From positions 19,512,567 to 19,576,566 of the forward strand of contig NC_088809.1 of assembly GCF_011386835.1 (NCBI RefSeq): a DNA stretch of 64,000 bases, read 5' to 3'. Positions within the stretch are counted from its first letter, which is position 1, and the number at the start of each line of letters is the position of its first letter. A program made the translations under genes and the position numbers. This document shows positions 62,301-64,000 of the stretch, one piece after another. The notes beneath the pieces are model-generated. The model was not told where the DNA came from and made no database searches. It saw only the letters and a list, made by a program, of their open reading frames with translations. Source of the DNA: Chrysemys picta bellii. Its lineage: Eukaryota; Chordata; Testudines; Emydidae.

Positions 62301-63508
62301 CACCATTATTTAGCTGAGTAACCCGCAGAGGTATCGCATGCAGTGAGATTTCCCAGGAGAGTTGGGAACTCTTTGGGGGTTGCTTGGCCAGACCCCAGAA
62401 TCTAAGGCGAGTTTAGAAAGCCGGGCTCCATGCAGCCTGGAGGCCAGCCAGGCCTCTGAGATCTTGCGGCCCTGGATTTGAGGGGTGTATATACCCCAGA
62501 ATGTGATCACGCTAATTGCAATTATATTACTTGCATTTAGCCACCATCAGTGAATGAAATAGAACACCACATCGTTAAGGGTTAATCTGGAGACAGGCTT
62601 TCAGAAGCAAGGTCATATCTAGCTAGCAGGTTTTGCTAATTAGAATAGGAGGAGGGACAGAGAAGTAAACTGCTGAGACTGAAACCCTTGGTGGTTGGAA
62701 AACCTTGAATCTAGACGCCACTAATATTAAAAAGTGTATTAAAAGTTAGGAAAAGCGATGATCCAAGAGGGGCCATTGTGACCTATGTGCTTTGTAAAAG
62801 TTAGTTATAAAAAGTAAGCTAATAGAGCGTACTTTGAAGCAGTTCTCTGAAGCCATCTTGAGAGACGTTTTTCCTGACACCCTTTCTTCCCGGCGGGTGA
62901 GCAACTGGCCACTGCAAACCTGCTGTTAATTACTCAATACCATTCCAGATGTTGGGTAAATATCTGGGATGTTCTAAACCTATCGCTCATATCTGTGTGT
63001 GCTTAAATCTAATAAACTGCAATGTTGGACAAGAGCACGCTGACTTGCATGAATCTTATCAGACGGAATTGCTGTGTTCCCATTGACATCGCCGGGAGTG
63101 AAATCGTTAAGTTGCCCCTGCTGGGGATTCTGAAAACACCAGGTAACAATCTCAGACCCATTCATTTCCTCCACCGTCAGCCTATGCGACGTGATGGGGG
63201 AACGAACGCAGCTCGCCGTCGTATTTACTGGGAGGGGAGAGAAGGGAAGGAGAACTGCCCTGCGTCAGTGGATCCTGATCCGCTCCCAAGAGGGGGGGAA
63301 TTGGCGTGACAAGAGATCAGGAAGTGAGGACAGGGTGAGGTGAGAATTCAACCCTGCCCCATGCACCCCCCACCCGGGCCCGGTTGAGTGACTCTTCCAT
63401 ACTCACATCTGGCGCCCGTGCTGGTCCTCCCTGGTGAGCACTCCCTCCTTCTCCATCAGCATTTGCCGGAAGGTCCCCACTTTCTGCCGGATCTCCTCTT
63501 CAGAATAC
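5986..63508 (-). CDS. SRRM3: SRRM3, serine/arginine repetitive matrix protein 3 (13 exons, 5' partial)
   Basis: Nuclear SR-related protein that promotes inclusion of neural and endocrine microexons through its C-terminal eMIC domain. The chain of thirteen exons was built from GT/AG sites on the minus strand, and phases agree at all twelve junctions. The 560 residues in the window comprise: the cwf21 end (1-33), a Cys-rich segment (50-73), a Lys-rich block (about 89-104), SR/KR blocks (105-260), a PSP/SR region with VKTEPPSP (272-279), RS repeats (375-445), and eMIC with an RS tail (about 446-560). The cwf21 end together with the eMIC sequence [20 protein letters not shown] points to SRRM3. 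SRRM4 lacks cwf21, as I know the family, and SRRM2 lacks eMIC. The start codon and first exon(s) are beyond position 64000. Introns range from 107 bases to 18.1 kb. Confidence 0.92.
8055..8200 (-). repeat. MIR/CORE-like SINE fragment
   Basis: The reverse-complement MIR core is visible on the + strand: GGGAAACTGAGGCACAGATA, then GTGACTTGCCACAGGTCCC, then a degraded tRNA-like region near 8150-8195. Confidence 0.65.
8275..8515 (+). repeat. ATCATGAGATTGGC repeat family, copy 1
   Basis: Starts with AAAATCATGAGATTGGCTTT and contains GCCTTCAGGGGGTCAC, then GACTCCAGCAGCTGGGGC followed by TTTAAGA. The same ordered landmarks occur at 25070-25565 and 33505-33700, so this is an interspersed family. Class not determined; no reverse transcriptase or transposase is visible. 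Confidence 0.6.
9933..10141. mobile_element. Non-autonomous hAT-type element
   Basis: A 209-bp element with terminal inverted repeats: it begins CAGGGGTTCTCAAACT and ends AGTCTGAGAACCCCTG. The flanking octamers CTTTAGCT and TTCTATCT agree at 5 of 8 positions, an eroded 8-bp duplication typical of hAT. No transposase is encoded. The interior carries a second, weaker inverted match (GGTGACCCCTTTC against GAGGGGTCCCGACC). Confidence 0.8.
10598..10638. repeat. TATC/ATCT microsatellite
   Basis: Two runs of the ATCT tetramer separated by a short unrelated spacer. Simple repeat with no coding role. Confidence 0.75.
10666..10730. repeat. Small inverted-repeat (MITE-like) element
   Basis: The ends CCTTGTCTAGACTAGG and CCTAGTGTAGACAAAG are inverted copies with two mismatches in 16. 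The middle contains CTAACACATGTTAAC. Related half-elements appear near 45027-45063. Confidence 0.55.
10939..11076 (-). CDS. SRRM3: SRRM3 exon: core of the eMIC domain
   Basis: A 138-base exon in phase 2-2 (residues 446-490 plus split codons). The donor on the minus strand is ACAAG|GTAGCT. Encoded segments include [19 protein letters not shown], then [18 protein letters not shown], then SFMEPRRIT, running directly into [11 protein letters not shown] of the last exon. [13 protein letters not shown] and [13 protein letters not shown] are hallmarks of the eMIC domain shared by SRRM3 and SRRM4. The variant with FMEP is the SRRM3 form as I know it. Several AG dinucleotides sit at the acceptor. Only GGATCCAG|AGAGAAAG keeps the phase left by the preceding exon, and its pyrimidine tract is weak. 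Confidence 0.9.
11225..11300 (-). repeat. Possible tRNA-derived SINE head
   Basis: On the minus strand an A-box-like TTTAGCTCAACCAACAGAGG is followed by a B-box-like GGTCCTGGGTTCCGTTCCC at tRNA-like spacing. There is no intact acceptor stem, so it is read as a SINE head and not a tRNA gene. Confidence 0.45.
11931..12043. repeat. 40-bp tandem repeat, about 2.8 copies
   Basis: The unit starting GCCTCTCCTGATTGG recurs at 11931, 11971 and 12011, an exact 40-base period with almost no divergence between copies. In transcript orientation it lies about 200 bases after the donor of the exon at 12243-12455. Confidence 0.9.
12243..12455 (-). CDS. SRRM3: SRRM3 exon: RS-rich segment before eMIC
   Basis: A 213-base exon in phase 2-2 (residues 375-444). 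The acceptor is GGTCTTGCAG|G and the donor AGCAG|GTGAGG on the minus strand. It encodes [20 protein letters not shown], then an RS stretch ([35 protein letters not shown]) and ends SPSQKKNAS. Such RS repeats are phosphorylated by SR-protein kinases and mediate contacts with spliceosomal SR proteins in this family. The length is a multiple of three, so skipping would not shift the frame. Confidence 0.9.
12785..13140 (+). mobile_element. CR1 LINE 3' fragment
   Basis: The stretch has the layout of a CR1 3' end: CCTATGGAACTCACTGCCAC (last codons of the reverse-transcriptase frame), then a 3' UTR with AGGAAGAAACTTCCCC and a tail including GACCAATGGTCTGATACAG. It is strongly truncated at 5' and decayed. 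Confidence 0.75.
13815..13905 (-). repeat. Decayed MIR/CORE-like SINE
   Basis: The + strand carries GGGAACTGTGGCCCGGAGAG, then CAGGGACTTGAACCCAGC, the reverse complement of a MIR-type tRNA and core region. Strongly diverged. Confidence 0.45.
14008..14351 (-). CDS. SRRM3: SRRM3 exon: Ser/Pro and RS-rich region with VKTEPPSP motif
   Basis: The largest internal exon, 344 bases, starting in phase 0 and ending with two bases of a Lys codon (residues 260-373). The acceptor is TTCTTCCCATCAG|AGG and the donor GAAAAA|GTAAGAG. Encoded landmarks in order: [80 protein letters not shown]. It is rich in SP and RS dipeptides and predicted to be disordered. VKTEPPSP (complement of 14292-14315) matches the phosphorylation-dependent SUMO consensus. 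Unlike the other internal exons it is not a multiple of three by itself; together with the preceding 178-base exon it is (522 bases). Confidence 0.9.
15110..15335. repeat. Poly(T) tracts and GA microsatellite
   Basis: Two T-runs (about 15115-15133 and 15152-15166) are followed by a GA-repeat at 15289-15332. In the SRRM3 transcript they read as A-runs and a CU-repeat. Confidence 0.8.
16250..16320 (-). repeat. MIR/CORE-like SINE fragment
   Basis: The + strand shows CCACAGATGGGGAAACTGAG and CACAGAGCGGTT, the reverse complement of the MIR-type 3' core. Short fragment. Confidence 0.55.
18760..19130 (+). mobile_element. CR1 LINE 3' end
   Basis: The frame at 18945-19083 encodes [20 protein letters not shown] and [12 protein letters not shown], the typical C-terminus of the CR1 second open frame. 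It is followed by a short 3' UTR (AGGAATTATTTGGGGGCAGG). 5'-truncated copy. Confidence 0.8.
21605..22195. repeat. GA microsatellites in A-rich block
   Basis: GA-repeats lie at 21610-21648 and 22158-22190 within a block that is A-rich on the + strand. In the SRRM3 transcript these are CU-repeats. Confidence 0.8.
22700..22825 (+). repeat. SINE tail fragment (GTTTGTACAGCCCCTAGCAC type)
   Basis: Reads GGGCAAGGACTGTCTTTTTG, then GTTTGTACAGCCCCTAGCAC, then a TAAA-rich end (AATAAATAAATAC). The same tail words occur at 50635-50700 (as the end of a MIR-like SINE), 55815-55880 and 60010-60205, and seed the minisatellite at 47695-48125. Confidence 0.6.
23353..23398. repeat. Poly(A) plus GA microsatellite
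   Basis: An A-run passes into a GA-repeat. It is the fourth such tract in the same SRRM3 intron. Confidence 0.85.
24300..24990. repeat. AT-rich interspersed repeat (GAGCTGG-end family), copy 2
   Basis: AT-rich sequence built of words such as GAAATATTTTG, TTCCATTTTCC and AAAATGGAAATTTTC. It ends near 24974 with TTTCCAATCAGCTCCC, matching the edge seen in the copies at 3390 and 30425. The centre (24585-24780) is less AT-rich and includes two variants of a TTTCCCATGATGCA / AAGTCCCATGAGGCA sequence. Confidence 0.5.
25070..25565 (+). repeat. ATCATGAGATTGGC repeat family, copy 2, split by a SINE
   Basis: The left arm (about 25070-25155) starts AAAATCATGAGATTGGCTTA and ends in a T/C stretch. The right arm (about 25366-25560) carries TTTCACATTTTCAAGC and GACTCCAGGAGGTGGGG. 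These landmarks are adjacent in the other two copies, so the SINE between the arms is an insertion. Confidence 0.6.
25156..25365 (+). mobile_element. MIR/CORE-like tRNA-derived SINE, near full length
   Basis: In order: a tRNA-like head (GTGCATAGGGCACGGGACTG), GGCCAAGTCACTTCCCTGAC, the core GCCTCAGTTTCCCCATCTGT, AAAATGGGGATAATGACCCT, and a LINE-like tail GTGAAGTGCTTTGAAATC with AAGTGCTATACAAGAGCTAG. Inserted within another repeat. Confidence 0.75.
27036..27159. mobile_element. Non-autonomous hAT-type element with intact 8-bp duplication
   Basis: A 124-bp element with ends TAGGATGACTAGAC and CATCTGCTCACCCTA (inverted, diverged). It is flanked on both sides by the exact octamer ACCCAGCC (27028-27035 and 27160-27167). 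No coding capacity. Confidence 0.85.
29225..29365 (-). repeat. MIR/CORE-like SINE fragment
   Basis: The reverse-complement core is clear on the + strand: CCATTTTACAGCTGGGGAAA, CTGTGGCACAGAAAGGTTAA, TTACCCAAGGCCACTCAGC, then CAGAACCCAGCAGTCCT. Confidence 0.7.
29588..30400 (+). mobile_element. tRNA-derived MIR-like SINE, split by a hAT element
   Basis: The left part (29588-29623) has the tRNA-like head TCTAATGGTTAGAGCAGTAG. The right part (30277-30400) resumes with GGTTCAATTCCCTGCACTGC, TGACCTTGGTCAAGTCACTT and CCCAGTTCCCCATGTGTGAA. Together they form one SINE whose head is interrupted exactly at the borders of the hAT element. Confidence 0.7.
29624..30276. mobile_element. Non-autonomous hAT-type element (653 bp)
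   Basis: Perfect 16-base terminal inverted repeats: starts CAGGGGTCGGCAACCT and ends AGGTTGCCGACCCCTG. Flanking octamers AGCTTGAA and AGCTAGGT share 5 of 8 positions. The left half is AT-rich and the right half GC-rich. Short open frames inside are not transposase-like. Confidence 0.85.
30425..30895. mobile_element. AT-rich element with inverted ends (GAGCTGG family), copy 3
   Basis: Begins with AGAGCTGGTTGGAAATTGTC and ends with TTTTCCAACCCGCTCTC, inverted copies of each other with few mismatches. The interior is AT-rich with AAATGTTTCATTTTG and TATATA-type stretches. The ends suggest a non-autonomous DNA transposon and identify the copies at 3390 and 24300 as relatives. Confidence 0.6.
32466..32643 (-). 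CDS. SRRM3: SRRM3 exon: LTPKHRED / Ser-Arg and His-rich segment
   Basis: A 178-base exon that starts in phase 2 and ends on a complete codon (residues 201-259). The acceptor is CTCCTGCAG|A and the donor CAGGAT|GTACGT. It encodes [40 protein letters not shown] and [19 protein letters not shown]. The Ser/His/Arg composition matches the low-complexity middle of SRRM proteins. A second GT four bases downstream of the chosen donor would break the frame with the next exon as placed, so GTACGT was preferred. Confidence 0.87.
32644..33939 (-). other. SRRM3: SRRM3 intron
   Basis: Intron of 1296 bases with a copy of the ATCATGAGATTGGC repeat (33505-33700). The rest is GC-rich and shows nothing I recognise. 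Confidence 0.75.
33505..33700 (+). repeat. ATCATGAGATTGGC repeat family, copy 3
   Basis: Shares ordered landmarks with the copies at 8275 and 25070: GCATGAGATTGGCGTAAAAA, GGAGCCTTCAGGGGTCACAT, CTGACTCCAGGCGCTGGGGC. It contains an internal A-run at 33545-33557. Confidence 0.6.
33940..34044 (-). CDS. SRRM3: SRRM3 exon: SPSNSPARR / [11 protein letters not shown] segment
   Basis: A 105-base exon in phase 2-2 (residues 166-199). It follows a strong CU-rich acceptor (CTCTCTCTCTTGCAG) and precedes the donor GGCAG|GTAAGCC. It encodes [20 protein letters not shown], then [14 protein letters not shown]. Together with the previous exon it forms a KR-then-SR block. Length is a multiple of three. It is separated from the upstream 51-base exon by only 107 bases, the shortest intron in the gene. 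Confidence 0.9.
34045..34151 (-). other. SRRM3: SRRM3 107-base intron with duplicated donor motif
   Basis: Very short intron for this gene. The donor at the exon edge (GAG|GTGAGG) is repeated 24 bases further in (CCAG|GTGAGG, complement around 34122-34130), visible as the direct repeat AACCTCACCT on the + strand. The acceptor side has a CU-rich tract. Confidence 0.85.
34152..34202 (-). CDS. SRRM3: SRRM3 short exon (51 nt): Lys/Arg-rich block
   Basis: A 51-base exon in phase 2-2 (residues 149-164 plus split codons) encoding [16 protein letters not shown]. The acceptor is TGTTCCGTAG|G and the donor AAAGAG|GTGAGG. Basic, nuclear-localisation-like composition. Frame is preserved if skipped. Confidence 0.9.
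34203..36860 (-). other. SRRM3: SRRM3 intron with large minisatellite
   Basis: Intron of 2658 bases. The right-hand centre (35622-36115) is a minisatellite of about 40-bp units. The flanking sequence 34205-35600 and 36120-36850 shows no gene or repeat that I recognise; the long open frames there arise from GC-rich composition and from the array. Confidence 0.8.
35622..36115. repeat. Minisatellite, 13 units of about 40 bp
   Basis: The landmark ATCCTGGATC(T/A) recurs at 35648, 35682, 35722, 35762, 35801, 35841, 35881, 35912, 35946, 35986, 36017, 36056 and 36096. Spacings are mostly 39-40, with shortened variants of 31 and 34. The + strand is G-rich (runs of 5-6 G) and the transcript strand is C-rich. 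Open frames of up to 338 codons across it are a by-product of the repeat. Confidence 0.95.
36861..36896 (-). CDS. SRRM3: SRRM3 short exon (36 nt)
   Basis: A 36-base exon in phase 2-2 (residues 137-147 plus split codons) encoding [11 protein letters not shown]. The acceptor is CGTCCCCTCAG|G with a long pyrimidine tract, and the donor CACAG|GTGAGA. It joins RRD-R on one side and R-SRSPKNK on the other, continuing a basic KR run. Its size is close to the microexon range and it is frame-neutral. Confidence 0.88.
36897..39282 (-). other. SRRM3: SRRM3 intron
   Basis: Intron of 2386 bases. A possible tRNA-like SINE head lies at 38575-38650. The region 38800-39120 looks like unique sequence without repeat signature. 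Nothing else recognised. Confidence 0.7.
38575..38650 (+). repeat. Possible tRNA-derived SINE head
   Basis: A-box-like TTTTAGCTCAGGCAGGAGAG followed by B-box-like GGTCCCAGGGTGGATCCCC at tRNA-like spacing. No intact cloverleaf. Confidence 0.4.
39283..39351 (-). CDS. SRRM3: SRRM3 exon (69 nt): Lys-rich block
   Basis: A 69-base exon in phase 2-2 (residues 114-135) encoding [18 protein letters not shown] and HRRD. The acceptor is TTGCTTTCCAG|C and the donor GACAG|GTACTG. The codons are purine-rich (AAG/AAA), forming an exonic-enhancer-like GAAGAA stretch. Frame-neutral. Confidence 0.9.
39352..40525 (-). other. SRRM3: SRRM3 intron
   Basis: Intron of 1174 bases. The stretch 39690-39800 is AT-rich and could be a scrap of the AT-rich repeat family. 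No other feature recognised. Confidence 0.7.
40526..40555 (-). CDS. SRRM3: SRRM3 30-nt exon, microexon-sized
   Basis: A 30-base exon in phase 2-2 (residues 104-112 plus split codons) encoding KKRKPGSER. The acceptor is CCCCCAATGTCAG|C and the donor GCGCAG|GTGAGT. It was recognised because it alone bridges the phases and the KR-rich sequence between its neighbours (RRS-R before, S-CDSSSP after). The purine-rich exon (AAAAAGAGGAAA) could act as an enhancer. UGC trinucleotides occur upstream of it in the transcript (complement of 40596-40601). Confidence 0.85.
41125..41649. mobile_element. Non-autonomous hAT-type element (525 bp)
   Basis: The ends CAGGGTGGCCAT and GTTGGTCACCCTA are inverted relatives of the TAGGGTGACCA terminus. 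Flanking octamers ATTGGAGC (41117-41124) and ATTAGAGC (41650-41657) match at 7 of 8. The interior has loosely repeated CCCCGAGCCC-like units. Confidence 0.75.
41665..41920. repeat. TG-rich low-complexity block
   Basis: Several GT-dinucleotide runs (around 41689-41700, 41716-41730, 41781-41799 and 41895-41913) separated by degenerate sequence. Confidence 0.8.
43815..44021. mobile_element. Inverted-repeat (MITE-like) element
   Basis: Begins GGGTAGGGCTACACTGCAGT and ends with the inverted counterpart (CACTGCAGAGTAGACGTACCC), about 26 bases with few mismatches. A truncated relative (GGGTACGTCTACACTGCAAT) lies at 54858. No clear target duplication. Confidence 0.65.
44035..44100 (+). repeat. MIR/CORE-like SINE scrap
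   Basis: GTGCCTCAGTTTCCCCATCT followed by GTAAAGCAGGGATAAGG, the 3' core of a MIR-type SINE. Confidence 0.6.
44772..44852 (-). CDS. SRRM3: SRRM3 exon (81 nt): SPSPPP and poly-Lys block
   Basis: An 81-base exon in phase 2-2 (residues 77-102) encoding [20 protein letters not shown] and SGHRRS. The acceptor is CCTCCCCCGCAG|G and the donor AGCCG|GTGAGT. Seven consecutive Lys codons follow a Ser-Pro cluster, an arrangement also found in other SRRM family members. It acts as a likely basic/nuclear targeting region. Frame-neutral. Confidence 0.92.
45156..45270. repeat. 29-bp tandem repeat, 4 copies
   Basis: The unit beginning CTACNNCTGCT and ending GCTAGGATAACAAC starts at 45156, 45185, 45214 and 45243, an exact 29-base period. 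Confidence 0.9.
45272..45345 (+). repeat. Possible tRNA-derived SINE head
   Basis: TGTAGCTCAAACAACAGAGG resembles an A box, and AGGCTCGAGCC a B-box core, at tRNA-like spacing. No stem pairing that would support a tRNA gene. Confidence 0.4.
46065..46400 (+). mobile_element. CR1 LINE 3' fragment
   Basis: GGGCTGGAAGGACTG, GAGGGAAGATTAAAAGCGC and AAAGATTTAGGCTAAACATT follow the order of the CR1 3' coding end (AEGRLKA... then ...DLGLTLEK-type text), then decay. No intact frame. Confidence 0.6.
46925..47050 (-). CDS. SRRM3: SRRM3 exon (126 nt): acidic/Tyr and Cys-rich segment after cwf21
   Basis: A 126-base exon in phase 2-2 (residues 35-75). The acceptor is CTCCTTTGGGCAG|A and the donor CACAG|GTGAGT. 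It encodes [20 protein letters not shown], then [18 protein letters not shown] and REH. Five cysteines and the closing CSH lie within 18 residues. This is unlike the rest of this low-complexity protein and suggests metal binding or a disulphide-free cysteine cluster. Its joining to the cwf21 exon is in frame (AT|A, Ile). Confidence 0.92.
47695..48125. repeat. 77/78-bp minisatellite, about 5.5 copies
   Basis: CTAGGTGCTACCGTAATACA (or CTAGGCACTCC in the last unit) starts at 47716, 47793, 47870, 47947, 48025 and 48103. Periods are 77, 77, 77, 78 and 78. Each unit has CAGCCCCCAGTTCAATGGG, CCTGGTCC and AATAAACAAC, words of the SINE tail seen at 22700 and 60010. Confidence 0.95.
48535..48640 (-). 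repeat. MIR/CORE-like SINE fragment
   Basis: The + strand shows GAGGAAACTGAGGCACAGGG, GGGAGTCACACAGAGAGGC and GGAACCCAGGAGTCCTGATG, the reverse complement of a MIR-type core and head. Confidence 0.65.
49283..49443. mobile_element. Non-autonomous hAT-type element, 161 bp, with intact 8-bp duplication
   Basis: Starts CAGGGCCGCCC and ends GGGCGGCCCTC, inverted repeats with one terminal change. It is flanked by the identical octamer GATCTCGG at 49275-49282 and 49444-49451. The interior has GGGGGCCCC palindromes around an AT-rich centre, so it should fold back. Confidence 0.88.
50475..50705 (+). repeat. MIR/CORE-like SINE, near full length
   Basis: In order: head GGCTTGGGAGTCAGGAATTT, CTATGACCTTGGGCAAGTCA, CTCAGTTTCCATCTGTAAAA, TGGGAATAACAATTCTGTC and the tail GCACAGCACCTTGCACAATG. 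This links the MIR-like core to the CAGCACCT..CACAATG tail seen elsewhere in the window. Confidence 0.75.
50751..51745 (+). mobile_element. CR1 LINE, 5'-truncated, decayed
   Basis: Encodes the C-terminal part of a CR1 reverse transcriptase with stops and frame breaks. Visible pieces: [71 protein letters not shown] and then a stop where the sister copy at 58.6 kb continues. Ends in CR1 3' UTR-like sequence. The related copy lies 8 kb away in the same orientation. Confidence 0.9.
52735..53060 (-). repeat. Decayed SINE-like sequence
   Basis: The + strand includes GTCCCACTGATGGGGAGACACC and, after about 200 bases, CAGGAATCCTGGCCCCCTAT with CTGCACTAACCACTACT, the reverse of a MIR-type head. Strongly diverged; may be two fragments. 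Confidence 0.35.
53113..53952. mobile_element. Large non-autonomous hAT-type element with internal hairpins (840 bp)
   Basis: Inverted ends TAGGGTTACCATA and TATGGTAACCCTA are flanked by the identical octamer GTCTGACC at 53105-53112 and 53953-53960. The interior is very GC- and CpG-rich and consists of repeated modules (GGGGCTGCC, TGCCTCCGGACCCTGCGCC, GAGCGCTACCGG) in both orientations. A long hairpin lies at 53537-53637. Open frames there are translations of the modules, not a transposase. Confidence 0.9.
53537..53637. repeat. Long hairpin inside the hAT element
   Basis: Arms 53537-53580 and 53593-53637 are inverted copies (44 and 45 bases; one substitution and a one-base indel). They are separated by the 12-base GC palindromic spacer GCCGCGGCCGGA. 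A further direct copy of the arm starts near 53777. Confidence 0.9.
54858..54925. repeat. Truncated copy of the GGGTACGTCTACACTGCA element
   Basis: Begins GGGTACGTCTACACTGCAAT, the same terminus as the element at 43815-44021, followed by CAGACATACCCGAGCTAG. No matching right end found. Confidence 0.55.
55740..55885 (+). repeat. SINE 3' part with tail
   Basis: TGCCTCGTCTGTAAAATGGG, GTTAATAGCACTGCC and GGGCAGGGACCCTC, then TGTGCAGTGCCTAGCGCCAG. The same core-plus-tail order as the SINE at 50475. Confidence 0.6.
57405..57600 (+). repeat. MIR/CORE-like SINE
   Basis: Head GACCTGGGTTCTATTCCTGG, then TGAGTGACTTTGGATAACCC, core TGCCTCAATTTCTCCATCTG and AAAATGGGGAGAATG. The 3' part is decayed. Confidence 0.7.
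57985..58035 (-). repeat. MIR/CORE-like SINE scrap
   Basis: TTTCACCCCTGGGAAACTGAG followed by GCACACAGAGGTTCAGG in reverse orientation of the core. Confidence 0.5.
58590..59985 (+). mobile_element. CR1 LINE, 5'-truncated, with much of the RT C-terminus
   Basis: The longest retroelement copy in the window. Frames in order encode: [19 protein letters not shown]; then [14 protein letters not shown] and [20 protein letters not shown] with NSGVPQG; then [37 protein letters not shown] and [16 protein letters not shown] text; finally [20 protein letters not shown] at 59680-59745. Frame changes near 58670, 58920 and 59300 show that it is inactive. A 3' UTR follows, ending around 59977 with GTTCTTATGTTCTTATTCTTA, CR1-type short terminal repeats. 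Confidence 0.92.
60005..60215 (+). repeat. Two SINE-tail copies in tandem
   Basis: GTACCGCACCCAGCACAATG with GGTCTAGGACCAGGGCCCCT at 60031 onward and GTTTGTACAGCACCTAGCAC with AACAGGGTCCTGGGCCA at 60151 onward. The same tail module appears twice, next to the CR1 3' end. Confidence 0.6.
62045..62235 (+). repeat. MIR/CORE-like SINE
   Basis: Head GGGACTTGGGTTCTCTTCC, TGGGACAAGTCACTTCCCTC, core GCCTCAGTTTCCCCATCTGT and AAAATAGGAGTGATGAC, with a decayed tail. Confidence 0.75.
62500..63165 (+). mobile_element. LTR-like interspersed repeat
   Basis: A TATA-type motif TATAAAAA at 62806-62813 is followed after about 200 bases by AATAAA at 63011-63016 and a GT-rich stretch, the layout of a retroviral-type LTR promoter and poly(A) site. 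No internal coding region is visible. It lies in the SRRM3 intron, opposite in orientation, about 240 bases from the cwf21 exon. Confidence 0.5.
63407..63508 (-). CDS. SRRM3: SRRM3 exon (102 nt): C-terminal part of cwf21 domain
   Basis: First exon inside the window in transcript order (residues 1-33 of the visible part, phase 2-2). The acceptor is CTCCGCCCCAG|G and the donor CCAGAT|GTGAGT. It encodes [15 protein letters not shown], then [18 protein letters not shown]. This is the end of the cwf21 domain, found in yeast Cwc21, SRRM2 and SRRM3, where in Cwc21/SRRM2 it contacts Prp8 in the active spliceosome. The preceding Gly codon is split with an exon that lies beyond position 64000, so the protein start is not in view. 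Confidence 0.94.
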
Positions 63509-64000
63509 CTGGGGCGGAGAGAGAGCTGGAGAGTCAGGGACGCCGTCGCTCTGAGGTGGCACTCCGCTGACGATGCCGCCACGCCGCGCTTCCTCCCCTC
63601 CCCCACTCTCCTCTCCGGGCCTTCAGCTCACCGCGCCCTGTGTCCGGAGCCCCCTCCCTGTGCCAGGGCATCGCCCTGCCCCCCTGGCTGGTGGGCTCAG
63701 CCGAGCGGCCAAGGACGGATCGGCCCATGGGGACCCCACGCCCTCCCTATCCCCAGAGGTTAAGGGGGGAGAGCAGGGTGGGGAAAGCACGCACATTGTT
63801 ACAGCGCCTGTGGGGCAGTACATCTCCACTGCCAGAATGGGCCAGGACAGAGCCACCATTGGGTATTAACTCTGCCAGCTCTCCCTACCCCTTGGGGGCA
63901 GGGCTTGGCTCTCCTGGGGTGGAGAGGGGCAGGGTCTGGCTCTCCTGGGGTGGGAGTGCCCGGCTCTTCTGGGGGGGTGGGCAGTGCCCAGCTTCCACCC
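63509..64000 (-). other. SRRM3: SRRM3 intron upstream of the cwf21 exon (partial), with short tandem array
   Basis: The acceptor side (CTCTCTCCGCCCCAG) is normal. The last 100 bases contain three imperfect copies of a unit with GGCTCTCCTGGGG, starting near 63906, 63937 and 63961. No exon seen; the preceding exon lies outside the window. Confidence 0.6.

Larger units (their letters stand above)
47051..63406 (-). other. SRRM3: SRRM3 large intron (16.4 kb)
   Basis: Intron between the cwf21 exon and the Cys-rich exon; they join directly in phase, and I saw no intervening exon. Contents are listed separately: a 77-bp minisatellite, SINEs, two CR1 copies on the + strand, a CR1 on the minus strand split by a hAT element, a 161-bp hAT element, and an LTR-like repeat near the right edge. 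The stretches 51750-52680, 54080-55740, 55890-57400 and 60220-62040 hold nothing I can name. Segments 56820-57240 and 61200-61400 look like unique AT-containing sequence and may be conserved non-coding elements (inference from composition only). Confidence 0.7.

Overview
The window is vertebrate nuclear DNA, most probably from a turtle or a close archosaur relative. The evidence is its repeat content: CR1 LINE 3' ends on both strands, MIR/CORE-like tRNA-derived SINEs, and many short hAT-type elements with 8-bp target-site duplications. The sequence is fairly GC-rich and its coding sequence is split into many short exons. I see no prokaryotic operon, CRISPR array, phage or plasmid feature.

One protein-coding gene fills almost the whole window on the minus strand. 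It is SRRM3 (serine/arginine repetitive matrix 3), a nuclear cofactor of neural and endocrine microexon splicing. I recovered thirteen coding exons by reading the minus strand and matching splice sites and reading-frame phase. In + coordinates they are complement(join(5986..6196, 10939..11076, 12243..12455, 14008..14351, 32466..32643, 33940..34044, 34152..34202, 36861..36896, 39283..39351, 40526..40555, 44772..44852, 46925..47050, 63407..63508)). Every junction keeps the frame and the chain encodes 560 residues plus the stop. The start codon and the first part of the cwf21 domain lie to the right of position 64000. In protein order the product has: the end of the cwf21 domain; a cysteine-rich segment; several Lys/Arg-rich and SR-rich blocks on very short exons; a VKTEPPSP motif; long RS segments; and the C-terminal eMIC domain on the last three exons.

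The region left of 5986 is the 3' UTR and downstream flank. It holds an LTR-like repeat in the opposite orientation and no gene I recognise. The two largest introns (14352-32465, 18.1 kb, and 47051-63406, 16.4 kb) carry most of the interspersed repeats. Several are nested: a hAT element inside a CR1, a hAT inside a SINE, and a SINE inside another repeat. Five minisatellites or short tandem arrays (unit lengths 40, 40, 29, 77 and about 31 bp) lie in introns or flanking the first exon.

The main biological interest is the architecture of a microexon regulator that is itself built from very short exons, nearly all frame-preserving, together with repeats that could affect its own splicing. I found no previously undescribed molecular system. 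The findings are testable observations about this locus.
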